A DNA stretch of 64,000 nt from Stenotrophomonas rhizophila (GCF_000661955.1 NZ_CP007597.1:3088755-3152754), one strand, 5' to 3'. Shown: positions 53,357 to 61,806, counted from the stretch's first letter. Made by a program: numbers and translations. Notes: generated by a model from the letters alone, not told the origin.

Positions 53357-54502
53357 TCAGTTGCGTTCGGCGGTTTCCGGCGAGGGTTGGCCGACGTCGC
53401 TGGCAGTGCGCTCGGCCGGCGCGTCATGGCCGGGCGCAACGCTGGACGGCAGCAGCGTGGACACGTCGATCTCCGACAGCGGGCTCTCGTCCGGGCAGGT
53501 GGCATCGGGGAAACCGTAGCGCTGCTTGAGCGTCTGCCCGCAGCTGTTGACGGTCTCCAGTTCGGTGCCTTCGCGCTTGCAGGTCTGGTCGAAGGCGATC
53601 AGGAACGCGTCCTTGCGCCGCACGAAATCATCGCCACATTTGCGCATCTGCTTGATCCGCTCCAGGTCGTCCTGCACCGCGTTGGTGCCATCCAGCCCGA
53701 ACTGGCGCAGCTCGTCGCTGGTCAGCAGGCGCAGGCTGCGGTTGGGCACGGTCATCATCAGGTCGGCCACGCCCACCGCCACGCCGTTGCGCTGCAGGTA
53801 ATCCTTGACGTTGTCGTAGACCTCATGGAGCTCGCGGTTGAGCTCGGCCCGCGAGGTCGCCTTGGAACTGATCCGCATCATCCGATGGATGCCGACCTTG
53901 CCCGCCACCAGGCGGTTGTCGCCGGCGGCCAGCACGAACACGCAGGCGCTGTGGCAGACCGAGCCTTCGCGGATCCAGATGGTCCAGTTGGATTCGCCGA
54001 TGCGGTCGCCGGCCACGATCGCCGCTTCCACCTGGCCACCGCTGGAATCCAGGTCGAGCACACGCTTGGAGATGCGTTGCGCGTCGGCCACCATCGCCAA
54101 CCGCGCCACCAGCTCGGAAAAGCCGGGGTTGATCTTGCCCACGTAGCGCACCCGCACCAGCCCGCGCTCCACGCACGGTGCCAGCGCGGCGTCGATGCTG
54201 GCGCGGTCCAGCGTTTCCAGCGCGATGCCATCGCCGCCTTCGCCGGCGTAATCGGTGTCGCAGCTCACCCACGCCTTGCCGTTTTCCAGCGCCGCCTCGC
54301 CCCAGCCCTGGTCGCCGCGCTTGGGCGGCAACGGGGCCGGTGCCGGCGCATCGGCGGCGTTGAACGACACCATGTGGTCGCCATCGGCGGTCTGTGCACG
54401 CACCGCCTTGTCGGCGGCAGTGACGTTGCCGGGATTCTCCAGCTGGCTGCAACCGGCCAGACCCAGGCACAACAGGGGCAACCACCACGACTTGAGCAAC
54501 AT
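53357..54502 (-). CDS. ClpP-like periplasmic lipoprotein
   Basis: A 381-residue protein with a lipoprotein signal (LLCLGLAGC). The middle has a ClpP/crotonase-like core: VLDLDSSGGQVEAAIVAGDRI, the likely nucleophile serine in VCHSACVFVLAAGDNRLV, and histidine in GIHRMMRIS. The later part has cysteines spaced as MRKCGDDF, DQTCKREG, NSCGQTL and ATCPDES. It is likely a periplasmic serine hydrolase of COG3904 type. The start at ATG 54502 leads directly to the signal peptide. It is divergent from the Ada-AlkA gene. Confidence 0.78.
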   Translation of the reverse strand: MLLKSWWLPLLCLGLAGCSQLENPGNVTAADKAVRAQTADGDHMVSFNAADAPAPAPLPPKRGDQGWGEAALENGKAWVSCDTDYAGEGGDGIALETLDRASIDAALAPCVERGLVRVRYVGKINPGFSELVARLAMVADAQRISKRVLDLDSSGGQVEAAIVAGDRIGESNWTIWIREGSVCHSACVFVLAAGDNRLVAGKVGIHRMMRISSKATSRAELNRELHEVYDNVKDYLQRNGVAVGVADLMMTVPNRSLRLLTSDELRQFGLDGTNAVQDDLERIKQMRKCGDDFVRRKDAFLIAFDQTCKREGTELETVNSCGQTLKQRYGFPDATCPDESPLSEIDVSTLLPSSVAPGHDAPAERTASDVGQPSPETAERN

Positions 54503-54671
54503 GAACGACCCGGTATCCGTACGAAGGAGCGCGCGCAGCGGCGCGTGAACACACAGTCTAGTGTGCGCGACCGTCTGCGCGGGAACCTGCCCTGAACCAG
54601 CGCGACCGGCCGTCGCATTGCTGTCCGAAAATGGCGAGCCGAGCGCCGCGGCCGGGCATAGACTGGGCCCC

Positions 54672-56138
54672 ATGGACACCGCCCTGCCCCTGGACTACGC
54701 CGCCTGCGAAAGCGCCCGCCTCGCCCGCGATGCCCGCTTCGACGGGGTGTTCTTCACCGCCGTGCGCAGTACCGGCATCTACTGCCGGCCCGTGTGTCCG
54801 GCGCCCCCGCCGAAGCCGCGCAACGTGGACTACTACCCCACCGCTGCGGCGGCCGCGGCGGCCGGGTTCCGTCCCTGCCTGCGCTGCCGCCCGGAACTGG
54901 CGCCGGAGGCCCAGGACGCCCTCAGCAACGAAACGCTGCAGCGCGCCCTGGCCCTGATCCACGATGGCTACCTGCAGGACGCCGCCGTACCCGCGCTGGC
55001 CACCCGGCTGGGACTGAGCGCGCGCCAGCTGCAGCGCCTGTTCGTGGCGCGCCTGGGCGCGGCGCCGGCGCAGATCCATGCCACCCGCCGCCTGTTGCTG
55101 GCCAAGCAGCTGCTGACCGAAACCGCGCTGCCGGTCACCGACGTGGCCATGGCTGCCGGCTACAACAGCCTGCGCCGCTTCAACGCCGCCTTCGTGGACG
55201 GCTGTGGCATGCCGCCCACCGCGATCCGCCGCCAGCGCGGGGCCCTTGATGATGGCGCGCTGACCCTGCGCCTGGGCTATCGGCCGCCGCTGCATTTCGC
55301 CGCGATGCTGGATTTCCTGCGCCGTCGCTCCATTCCCGGCATCGAGTGCATCGACGCGGACAGCTATCAGCGCGTCATCGGCCCGCCCGAACGGCCCAGC
55401 GTGCTGCGGGTCAGCGCCGACCCCAAACGTGCCGAACTGCGCCTGCAGCTGGGCCAGGTCGACCCGCGTGCCATTCCCGGGATCGTGCGCCGGGTGCGTC
55501 GCATCTTCGACCTCGATGCCGACCTGCGCATCGTGCACGCCACGCTGGCGCAGGACCCGCTGCTCGCGCGCGGCATCGCACTGCGCCCCGGGTTGCGCGT
55601 GCCCGGTGGCTGGGATGGCTTCGAAGTGGCGGTGCGCGCGGTGCTCGGCCAGCAGGTCAGCGTGGCCGCCGCCACGACCCTGGCGCGGCGCGTGGTGGAT
55701 CGGTTCGGACAGGACCTGGCGGGCATGCCGGCCGGACTGGACCGCCAGTTCCCCACCCCGCAGGCACTGGCCGAGGCGCCGCTGGAAAGTATCGGGCTGC
55801 CGAAAACCCGCGCCGCCACCGTGCGCGCCGTGGCCCTGGCGGTAGCCGAAGGCCGCCTGGATTTCAGCGCCGGCCAGCGGCTGGAGAGTTTCGTCGAACG
55901 CTGCGTGGCGTTGCCCGGGATCGGGCCGTGGACCGCGCATTACATGGCACTGCGCGCATTGGCGCTTCCCGATGCCTTCCCCGCCGGCGACCTGGTGCTG
56001 CAGCAGGTGCTTGGCGGCCAGACCCGCCTGAGCGAACGCGCCACCGAAGCGCGCTCGCAGGCCTGGCGACCGTGGCGCGCCTATGCGGTGCTGCACCTCT
56101 GGCACCTGTCCACCCCCACTTCCGGAGCGACCCCATGA
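54672..56138 (+). CDS. Ada/AraC-AlkA fusion DNA repair protein
   Basis: A 488-residue fusion. The N-terminal Ada-type zinc domain has all four cysteines (38, 42, 69, 72), with Cys38 in GIYCRPVCP the expected methyl acceptor from phosphotriesters. An AraC-type HTH covers about residues 85-190. The rest is an AlkA-type 3-methyladenine glycosylase with the HhH segment LPGIGPWTAHYMALRALALP and catalytic aspartate in FPAGD. It can sense methylation, activate transcription and excise bases in one protein. Its stop overlaps the ogt start. Confidence 0.93.
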   Translation: MDTALPLDYAACESARLARDARFDGVFFTAVRSTGIYCRPVCPAPPPKPRNVDYYPTAAAAAAAGFRPCLRCRPELAPEAQDALSNETLQRALALIHDGYLQDAAVPALATRLGLSARQLQRLFVARLGAAPAQIHATRRLLLAKQLLTETALPVTDVAMAAGYNSLRRFNAAFVDGCGMPPTAIRRQRGALDDGALTLRLGYRPPLHFAAMLDFLRRRSIPGIECIDADSYQRVIGPPERPSVLRVSADPKRAELRLQLGQVDPRAIPGIVRRVRRIFDLDADLRIVHATLAQDPLLARGIALRPGLRVPGGWDGFEVAVRAVLGQQVSVAAATTLARRVVDRFGQDLAGMPAGLDRQFPTPQALAEAPLESIGLPKTRAATVRAVALAVAEGRLDFSAGQRLESFVERCVALPGIGPWTAHYMALRALALPDAFPAGDLVLQQVLGGQTRLSERATEARSQAWRPWRAYAVLHLWHLSTPTSGATP

Positions 56139-56626
56139 CCCTGTTCTACGACACCTTCGACAGCCCCATCGGCGCATTGACCGTGGCCGGTGACGCCCAG
56201 GGCATCCACCACATCCTGTTCGAGAACAACCGCTACGACGCCAAGGGCCGCGCGCAGTGGCAGCACGACGCCGATGCACTGCGCGATGCGCGTACGCAAC
56301 TGCTGCAGTACCTGCAGGGCGAGCGCCAGCGCTTCGCCTTGCCGCTGGCCCCGCATGGCACGCCCTTCCAGCTGCGCGTGTGGAAGGCGCTGGCCGACAT
56401 TCCGTTCGGCCAGACCTGGAGCTATGTGGAGCTGGCCCGCCACATCGGCCACCCCACGGCCAGCCGCGCGGTCGGTGCCGCCAACGGCCGCAATCCGTTG
56501 CCGATCGTGCTGCCCTGCCACCGGGTGATCGGCAGCAGCGGCGCACTCACCGGCTTCGGCGGCGGGCTGCCGACTAAGGCCGCGCTGCTGCAGCTGGAAG
56601 CGCACACTGGCGCGCTGTTCGCCTGA
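56135..56626 (+). CDS. ogt: Methylated-DNA-protein-cysteine methyltransferase
   Basis: A 163-residue O6-alkylguanine repair protein. The PCHR active site lies in IVLPCHRVIGSSG with Cys128 the acceptor; preceding it is the DNA-binding helix ASRAVGAANGRNP, and GTPFQLRVWKALADIPFGQTWSY opens the conserved domain. Overlap with the Ada-AlkA fusion by 4 bp makes an operon that together covers methyl phosphotriesters, N3-methyladenine and O6-methylguanine. Ogt and the C-terminal half of Ada are homologous, so ogt here fills the function missing in the fusion. Confidence 0.95.
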   Translation: MTLFYDTFDSPIGALTVAGDAQGIHHILFENNRYDAKGRAQWQHDADALRDARTQLLQYLQGERQRFALPLAPHGTPFQLRVWKALADIPFGQTWSYVELARHIGHPTASRAVGAANGRNPLPIVLPCHRVIGSSGALTGFGGGLPTKAALLQLEAHTGALFA

Positions 56627-56713
56627 TCGCGCAGGTGATGCACACGGCGCACCTGGCCTGACCCTGCCATCGGTTGTCTTCGCCGCGTCACCCCACCGGA
56701 CTATCATGGCCGG

Positions 56714-57970
56714 ATGACTTCCGTCCGCCTTTCGTTGGCGCTTGCCGCCACCCTCGCGTTGACCAGCTGTGCCAGCGTTCCTTTCGACTCTGCGACGGCG
56801 GGCCGCGTGCCGGTTGCCGCGCCCGCTACCACGCCGAAGCTGCTGCTGGTGTCCATCGACGGCCTGCGTGCGGACATGCTCGACCGCGGCATCACCCCCA
56901 ACCTGTCGCGCCTTGTCGACGGGGGCGTGCGTGCACGCTGGATGACCCCGTCCTATCCGTCCCTGACCTTCCCCAACCACTACACCATCGTCACCGGGCT
57001 GCGTCCGGACCACCACGGCATCATCCACAACAGCATGCACGAGGACGCACTGGGCAGCTTCCGTCTGAGCAAGCGTGAAGCGGTGACCGATGCACGCTGG
57101 TGGGGCGGCGAGCCGATCTGGGTGGGCGCGGAAAAAGCCGGTGTGCGCACCGCGACGTTGTCATGGCCCGGCAGCGAGGCCGCCATCCAGGGCGTACGCC
57201 CCAGCCAGTGGCGCACCTACGATGCCAGCGTGCCGTTGCCCGACCGGGTGGACCAGGTGCTGGGCTGGGTCGGCCAGACCGATGTCGATGCGCCGCGGTT
57301 GGTCACGCTGTACATGGAACAGGTGGACCACGCCGGCCACGACCATGGCCCGGATTCGCCGGAATATGCCGCCGCGATCGGCGAGGTCGACCAGGCGATT
57401 GGTCGGCTGCTGGACGGCCTGCAAGCGCGCGGGCTGGAGAACAGCACCAACGTGATCGTGGTGTCCGACCACGGCATGGCCAGCGTGCCCGACGGCCAGA
57501 CCATCGCCATTGAAGACATGGTCGACCCGACGATTGCCACGGATGTGTCGATGGGCCAGTCGGTGGGGTTTGCGCCCTTGCCGGGCAAGCGCCGCGAAGC
57601 CGAAAAGGTGCTGCTGGGCGCACACGCGCAGTACGACTGCTGGACCCGGCAAACGTTGCCGGCGCGCTGGCACTACGGGTCCAACCCGCGCATTCCGCCG
57701 ATCGTGTGCCAGATGCACGAGGGCTGGAACGCACTCAGCCGCGCCAGCGTGGCCACCCGCGCGCCCGGTACCCGTGGTTCGCACGGGTACGACAACGCCC
57801 TGCCCTCGATGCGCGCGGTGTTCATTGCACGCGGCCCGTCGTTCAAGCAGGGCCAGACCATCGCAGGCTTCGACAACGTCGACGTGTATCCGCTGCTGAC
57901 GCGCCTGCTGGGCGTTCCAGCGGCCCCCAACGATGGCGATGCCGAGCGGCTGCTGCCGGCGTTGCGCTGA
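56714..57970 (+). CDS. NPP-type phosphodiesterase/pyrophosphatase lipoprotein
   Basis: A 418-residue protein of the ectonucleotide pyrophosphatase/phosphodiesterase family in the alkaline phosphatase superfamily. A lipoprotein-like signal ends LALTSC (Cys19). Metal residues are Asp49 in LLLVSIDGLRADML, nucleophile Thr85 in PSYPSLTFPNHYT, then DHAGHDHGP and VVSDHGMAS, and a His near GTRGSHGYDNA. All motifs are present. It should be periplasmic or outer-membrane attached and cut nucleotide or other phosphodiesters. Confidence 0.92.
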   Translation: MTSVRLSLALAATLALTSCASVPFDSATAGRVPVAAPATTPKLLLVSIDGLRADMLDRGITPNLSRLVDGGVRARWMTPSYPSLTFPNHYTIVTGLRPDHHGIIHNSMHEDALGSFRLSKREAVTDARWWGGEPIWVGAEKAGVRTATLSWPGSEAAIQGVRPSQWRTYDASVPLPDRVDQVLGWVGQTDVDAPRLVTLYMEQVDHAGHDHGPDSPEYAAAIGEVDQAIGRLLDGLQARGLENSTNVIVVSDHGMASVPDGQTIAIEDMVDPTIATDVSMGQSVGFAPLPGKRREAEKVLLGAHAQYDCWTRQTLPARWHYGSNPRIPPIVCQMHEGWNALSRASVATRAPGTRGSHGYDNALPSMRAVFIARGPSFKQGQTIAGFDNVDVYPLLTRLLGVPAAPNDGDAERLLPALR

Positions 57971-58011
57971 TCTGCATCCCGCGCGCGCCGCGCGGCCTGT
58001 GCGTGACGCAT

Positions 58012-58042
58012 AAAAAAAACGCGGCGCAAGCGCCGCGTTTTC
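58012..58042. terminator. Two-way terminator between NPP and bTHX genes
   Basis: AAAAAAAACGCGGCG-CAAG-CGCCGCGTTTTCTT serves both convergent genes. Confidence 0.92.
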
Positions 58043-58061
58043 TTCGACCCGCCAGGCGGGA

Positions 58062-58244
58062 TCAACCGGCCTTGGCGACAGCCTTCTTGGCCACGGCCTT
58101 CTTGGCCGGTGCCTTGGCAACGGTCTTCTTGGCGACCGGCGCAGCTGCGCCCACGGCCACCTTGCTCACCACGTGCGAGCGCGAATTGCCGTAGCTGGCG
58201 TTGAAACGCTTGCCCTTGGCGGTCTTGCGGTCACCCTTACCCAT
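58062..58244 (-). CDS. Ribosomal protein bTHX with lysine-alanine tail
   Basis: A 60-residue protein. The first 27 residues (MGKGDRKTAKGKRFNASYGN) match the small-subunit protein bTHX. The rest is a lysine- and alanine-rich tail, AKKTVAKAPAKKAVAKKAVA, like the tails of histone H1-like proteins. The core is about 27 residues in Thermus, so the tail is an addition. The start has AGGAGTTGAC upstream on the minus strand. Confidence 0.85.
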   Translation of the reverse strand: MGKGDRKTAKGKRFNASYGNSRSHVVSKVAVGAAAPVAKKTVAKAPAKKAVAKKAVAKAG

Positions 58245-58360
58245 GTCGTCAACTCCTTAGTCTGAAACCTGATTCTGATTACCCCGCACTGACACGGGTT
58301 CGGCGGGGCCGCCCTCTCAGGCGCCCCCGCGCACGATCTGGAAGCCTACCATGCGCGCTC

Positions 58361-58774
58361 TCAATGAGCACAGCTGGCGTCGTGGACGTGGCCGTGGTTC
58401 AGGCGCAGGTTGACCAGATGGGCCACGCCGACCAGCACGCCGCCCAGGGTCATCACCACCGCATGCGGCACCGCCGAGTGGTGCAGCGGGTCGTACAGCA
58501 ACCCCGCCCACAGCGCGGTCAGGCCCGGAATCAGAAAGGCCAGCGCGCGCAACGCGCCGTGCCGGCGCCAGCCCCAGACCAGGCTGAACAGGCCCAGCAG
58601 GGTGACAAAGCTCACCAGGGCCAGCTCTACGCCGTCGCCCATCCAGACCGACAGCCCCAACGACGGCGCAGCCGCCAGCAGCACCGGCAGCACAGCGCAA
58701 TGCACGGCGCACAGCAACGAGCCGGTGGCACCGAAACGATCCAGCAGATGGCGAACACGAGCGAACAGGGGCAT
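58361..58774 (-). CDS. MerC-family membrane protein
   Basis: A 137-residue protein with four membrane helices. A cysteine pair in LLCAVHCAVLPVLL is the MerC hallmark. The C terminus is histidine-rich (HGHVHDASCAH). MerC moves mercury in mer operons, but no mer genes are here, so zinc or another metal is more likely. The start at ATG 58774 gives the normal length. A Zur/Fur-like dyad lies 25 bases upstream and a ZnuD-like receptor is divergent. Confidence 0.83.
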   Translation of the reverse strand: MPLFARVRHLLDRFGATGSLLCAVHCAVLPVLLAAAPSLGLSVWMGDGVELALVSFVTLLGLFSLVWGWRRHGALRALAFLIPGLTALWAGLLYDPLHHSAVPHAVVMTLGGVLVGVAHLVNLRLNHGHVHDASCAH

Positions 58775-58798
58775 GACTTCCAGCAGGGTCGGCGAAGC

Positions 58799-58816
58799 GT
58801 TATGGAATAATATAAC
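58799..58816. promoter_or_regulatory. Zur/Fur-like dyad before the MerC-family gene
   Basis: GTTATGGAATAATATAAC is an AT-rich imperfect palindrome. On the minus strand GATGTTATATTAT matches the left half of the gammaproteobacterial Zur consensus as I recall it (GAAATGTTATANTATAACATTTC). It is 25 bases upstream of the MerC start, in a region of otherwise high GC. Confidence 0.55.
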
Positions 58817-58893
58817 ATCAATCCTGACGCGCACCCTTGCCTCCCCCTGACTTGCCCTCCCCCGTCCCATTACGGGATTCGCGCGCCCCACCA

Positions 58894-58910
58894 TTGATAT
58901 ATTGTAACAA
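58894..58910. promoter_or_regulatory. Zur/Fur-like dyad before the TonB receptor gene
   Basis: TTGATATATTGTAACAA is a 17-bp near-palindrome of the form TTGNTANANTNTANCAA. It lies 21 bases upstream of the receptor ATG at 58932 and would overlap its promoter. Confidence 0.55.
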
Positions 58911-58931
58911 TTGACCGAAGGCCCTTGCCCT

Positions 58932-61127
58932 ATGCGCTCCAGCTCCCTCCTGCTCACCCCCCACGCCCTGTCCCTGGCGCTTGCCGCCGCCCTGCTGCCG
59001 TCGCTGGCCATGGCCGCGGACGCCCCCGGCACCCACCGCGACGGCCACCTGACCGAACTGTCCACCGTGAAAGTCACCGCCTCGCCGCTGCAGGGCGATG
59101 CAGAATCGCTGGCCCGCCCGGTCGACGTGCTGGCCGGTGAGCGCCTGGACGAGCAGAAGGCCGGCACCCTGGGCGACACCGTGGCCAAGCTGCCCGGCGT
59201 GCAGAGCACCTTCTTCGGCCCCGGCGTGGGCCGCCCGATCATCCGTGGGCAGGAAGGTCCGCGCGTGGCGGTGCTGTCCAATGGCATGGGCAACATGGAT
59301 GCCTCCACGGTGAGCGCCGACCATGCCACCAGCATCGAGCCGTTCCTGGCCGATCAGATCGAGGTCCTGAAGGGCCCGGCCACGCTGCTGTTCGGCAGTG
59401 GCGCGATCGGCGGCGCGGTGAACGTGGTGGACGGCCGCATCGCCCGCGAACTGCCGGACCGTCCGCTGAGTGGTCGCGCCGAACTGCGCGGCAATTCGGT
59501 CAATGATGAGCGTAGCGGCATGTTCCGCCTGGACGGTGTCAGCGGCAACGTCGTGCTGCATGTGGACGGCCTGGTCCGCAACGGCGATGACTACCGCATT
59601 CCCGGCTATGCGGTGATCGACGGCCTGGAAGACCACAGCGGTCACGACCACGCCGAAGGCGACACCGACGAACCGCGCCGCGGCCGGCTGGACAACAGTT
59701 CGATCCGCACCCGCGCCGGTGGCGTCGGTGCCACCTGGCTGGGCGATGACGGCTACTTCGGCGTGTCCGCCAGCACCTACCGCACCAACTACGGCATTCC
59801 CAACGGCGCGCACGTGCATGCCGACGACGACCATGGCCATGACCACGATCACGACCATGGCGACGAGGAAGAAGGCGACGAGCATGACGTCCGCATCGAC
59901 ATGGTGCAGAACCGCTTCGAGGCCAAGGGCGGCATTTACCAGCCGACCTCGTTCCTGAAGAACATCAGCCTGCGTACCGCCTACACCGATTACGAGCACA
60001 CCGAACTGGAAGCCGGCACGCCGGCCACGCGCTTCACCAACCGTGGCATCGAAGGCCGCCTGGAAGCGGTGCAGGAACAGATCGGCGGCTGGGACGGCGC
60101 GTTCGGCCTGCAGTTCGGCAACAGCGACTTCGGCGCGAAGGGCGAGGAAGCGTTCGTGCCGGACACGGGCACGAAGAACATCGGCCTGTTCGTGCTGCAG
60201 GAAAAGCAGTTCGGCCCGTTCAAGCTGGAACTGGGCGGCCGCCATGACCAGGTGAAGCTGGACCCGACCGGCGATTACCGCGCGCGTAAATTCGACGCCA
60301 CCAATCTCTCCGCGGCCGGCATCTGGACCCTCAACGACGCCGTCGATCTGCGCTTCGGCATCGACAGCTCCGAGCGCGCTCCGACCAACGAAGAGCTTTA
60401 CGCCGCCGGTGCGCACATCGCCACCCGCTCGCTGGAGATCGGCGATGCAAACCTGAAGACCGAACGCGGCCAGCGCGTCGAACTGGGCATCCATACCCAC
60501 AGCGACCGCGTCGACTTCTCCGCCTCGATCTACCAGACCAAGTTCAAGGACTTCATCTACCTGGCCGACACCGGGGTGGTCGAATCGCTGCCGGTCCGCC
60601 TGTGGACGCAGCAGGACGCCACCTTCAAGGGTGCCGAAGCGGAAGCGCTGTTCCACCTGTTCGAGGGCAACGCGGGTGATTGGGATCTGCGGGTGTTCGG
60701 CGATTACGTGAAGGCGGAGCTGGATGGCAGCGGCAGCCGCAACGTGGACATCGCCGTGCCGCACGGCGATCACAACCACAACTACACCGTGGAGCTGGCC
60801 AACACCGGCTATCTGCCGCGGATCGCGCCGGGCCGGGTAGGCGCGGACCTGCGCTGGTCGCGTGACGGCTGGCGCGCATCGGTGGGCGCGGTGCGTTACA
60901 GCAGCCAGAAGGACGTGGCGCAGAACGAGGATACGAGCAAGGGCTACACGCTGGTGGACGCGCACCTGGCCTACCGTTGGGACCGCAACGACAGCAACAG
61001 TTACGAGGTCTTCCTGGACGGCAACAATCTGACCAACCAGGAAGTGCGCCCGCACACCTCGCTGCTGCGCGACTACTCCCCACTGCCGGGCCGCGGCGTC
61101 GCCTTCGGTATCCGCGCCTTCTTCTAA
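58932..61127 (+). CDS. TonB-dependent receptor, ZnuD-like
   Basis: A 731-residue outer-membrane receptor with a signal peptide (SLALAAALLPSLAMA). The plug domain has GDTVAKLPGVQS and GRPIIRGQEGPRVAVLSNGM; the barrel ends in FGIRAFF with terminal aromatic residues. One extracellular loop (about residues 297-320) is packed with histidine and acid (HVHADDDHGHDHDHDHGDEE), and a second has SGHDHAEGDTDE. These are typical of the zinc and heme receptor ZnuD. The ATG at 58932 is chosen; a TTG at 58911 would add seven residues. Divergent from the MerC-like gene with Zur-like dyads between. Confidence 0.9.
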   Translation: MRSSSLLLTPHALSLALAAALLPSLAMAADAPGTHRDGHLTELSTVKVTASPLQGDAESLARPVDVLAGERLDEQKAGTLGDTVAKLPGVQSTFFGPGVGRPIIRGQEGPRVAVLSNGMGNMDASTVSADHATSIEPFLADQIEVLKGPATLLFGSGAIGGAVNVVDGRIARELPDRPLSGRAELRGNSVNDERSGMFRLDGVSGNVVLHVDGLVRNGDDYRIPGYAVIDGLEDHSGHDHAEGDTDEPRRGRLDNSSIRTRAGGVGATWLGDDGYFGVSASTYRTNYGIPNGAHVHADDDHGHDHDHDHGDEEEGDEHDVRIDMVQNRFEAKGGIYQPTSFLKNISLRTAYTDYEHTELEAGTPATRFTNRGIEGRLEAVQEQIGGWDGAFGLQFGNSDFGAKGEEAFVPDTGTKNIGLFVLQEKQFGPFKLELGGRHDQVKLDPTGDYRARKFDATNLSAAGIWTLNDAVDLRFGIDSSERAPTNEELYAAGAHIATRSLEIGDANLKTERGQRVELGIHTHSDRVDFSASIYQTKFKDFIYLADTGVVESLPVRLWTQQDATFKGAEAEALFHLFEGNAGDWDLRVFGDYVKAELDGSGSRNVDIAVPHGDHNHNYTVELANTGYLPRIAPGRVGADLRWSRDGWRASVGAVRYSSQKDVAQNEDTSKGYTLVDAHLAYRWDRNDSNSYEVFLDGNNLTNQEVRPHTSLLRDYSPLPGRGVAFGIRAFF

Positions 61128-61162
61128 AACACGCTTTGCGACTGGGGTCGTTTGATCACCCT

Positions 61163-61190
61163 GAGGGGGCCGATAGGCCCCCTTTTTTTT
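61163..61190 (+). terminator. Terminator after the TonB receptor gene
   Basis: GGGGGCC-GATA-GGCCCCC followed by eight T. Confidence 0.93.
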
Positions 61191-61229
61191 AAGCCAAGAG
61201 CGCTGTTTCCGTTTGCTACCAAGCTGGGC

Positions 61230-61407
61230 GGGGGTGTGTGGGTTCACGGGACACGCTGCAAGTCCCGCTCCGCGGCCCGGCCCAGCCGCTGGCGGCTGTG
61301 CGTTCGGACGCATGCGAGGCAGTGCCTCGCAAGCAATGCGCCCTCACCCATGTAGGCTCCGTCGCGCCATCCATGGCGCTCAGGGTCCCGTGAACCCACA
61401 CACCCCC
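61230..61407. repeat. Composite hairpin with the inverted 103-bp module
   Basis: Perfect 22-bp arms (61230-61251 and 61386-61407, GGGGGTGTGTGGGTTCACGG and on) enclose the 103-bp module of 17002-17104 in reverse (61247-61349) and then the palindrome GCGCCATCCATGGCGC, shared with the 55-bp core of the other hairpins. It is a mosaic of parts of both families. Confidence 0.85.
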
Positions 61408-61436
61408 ACCCTCGACAGTTGGTTGGTGGCCCAAAA

Positions 61437-61532
61437 GCAAAGAGCAACCGCAACCGCCAAAGCAACATCAACAACAAGATCAACTGCCATCGCAACTGCG
61501 AAAGCAATTTCTAAAGCAACAACCGCTCCGAT
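61437..61532. repeat. Degenerate hexamer repeats
   Basis: About 15 imperfect copies of GCAACC/GCAACT/AAAGCA-like hexamers between the two large hairpins. Confidence 0.6.
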
Positions 61533-61605
61533 AACCAATGCGAGCGTCGCAGTAAACAAAAGCCGCGATGCCCAGCTGTTTGCCAGCGCGCGCGTGGTCT
61601 GTGAG

Positions 61606-61714
61606 ATGGGGGGCGGGTACGCGGTTCCAGGACCGTTGGGCGCCATGGATGGCGCCCACGAGCCCCCATGGATGGGTTCACGGCGTGTCCTGGAACCGCG
61701 TACCCGCCCCCCAT
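61606..61714. repeat. Large hairpin element, copy 3 (27-bp arms)
   Basis: Perfect 27-bp arms (61606-61632 and 61688-61714) enclose a 55-bp core (61633-61687) in the orientation of copy 2, with one change from copy 1. Its arms (ATGGGGGGCGGGTACGCGG outward) are unlike those of the other copies. Confidence 0.88.
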
Positions 61715-61745
61715 ACACGCCAACCACAGGCCACCGCCAAACCGC

Positions 61746-61806
61746 TTCGGCTGTGGCTGCGGCTGTGGCTCCGGCTTCGGCTGTGGCTCTGGCTCCGGCA
61801 CTTGAC
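61746..61806. repeat. Degenerate hexamer repeat (GGCTGT)n
   Basis: About nine copies of CGGCTG/TGGCTC hexamers, ending at the -35 element of the marR promoter. Confidence 0.65.

Noticed and set aside
58361..58774. Part of a mercury-resistance operon
   Set aside because: The MerC-like protein stands without merR, merT, merP or merA, and its neighbours point to other metals.
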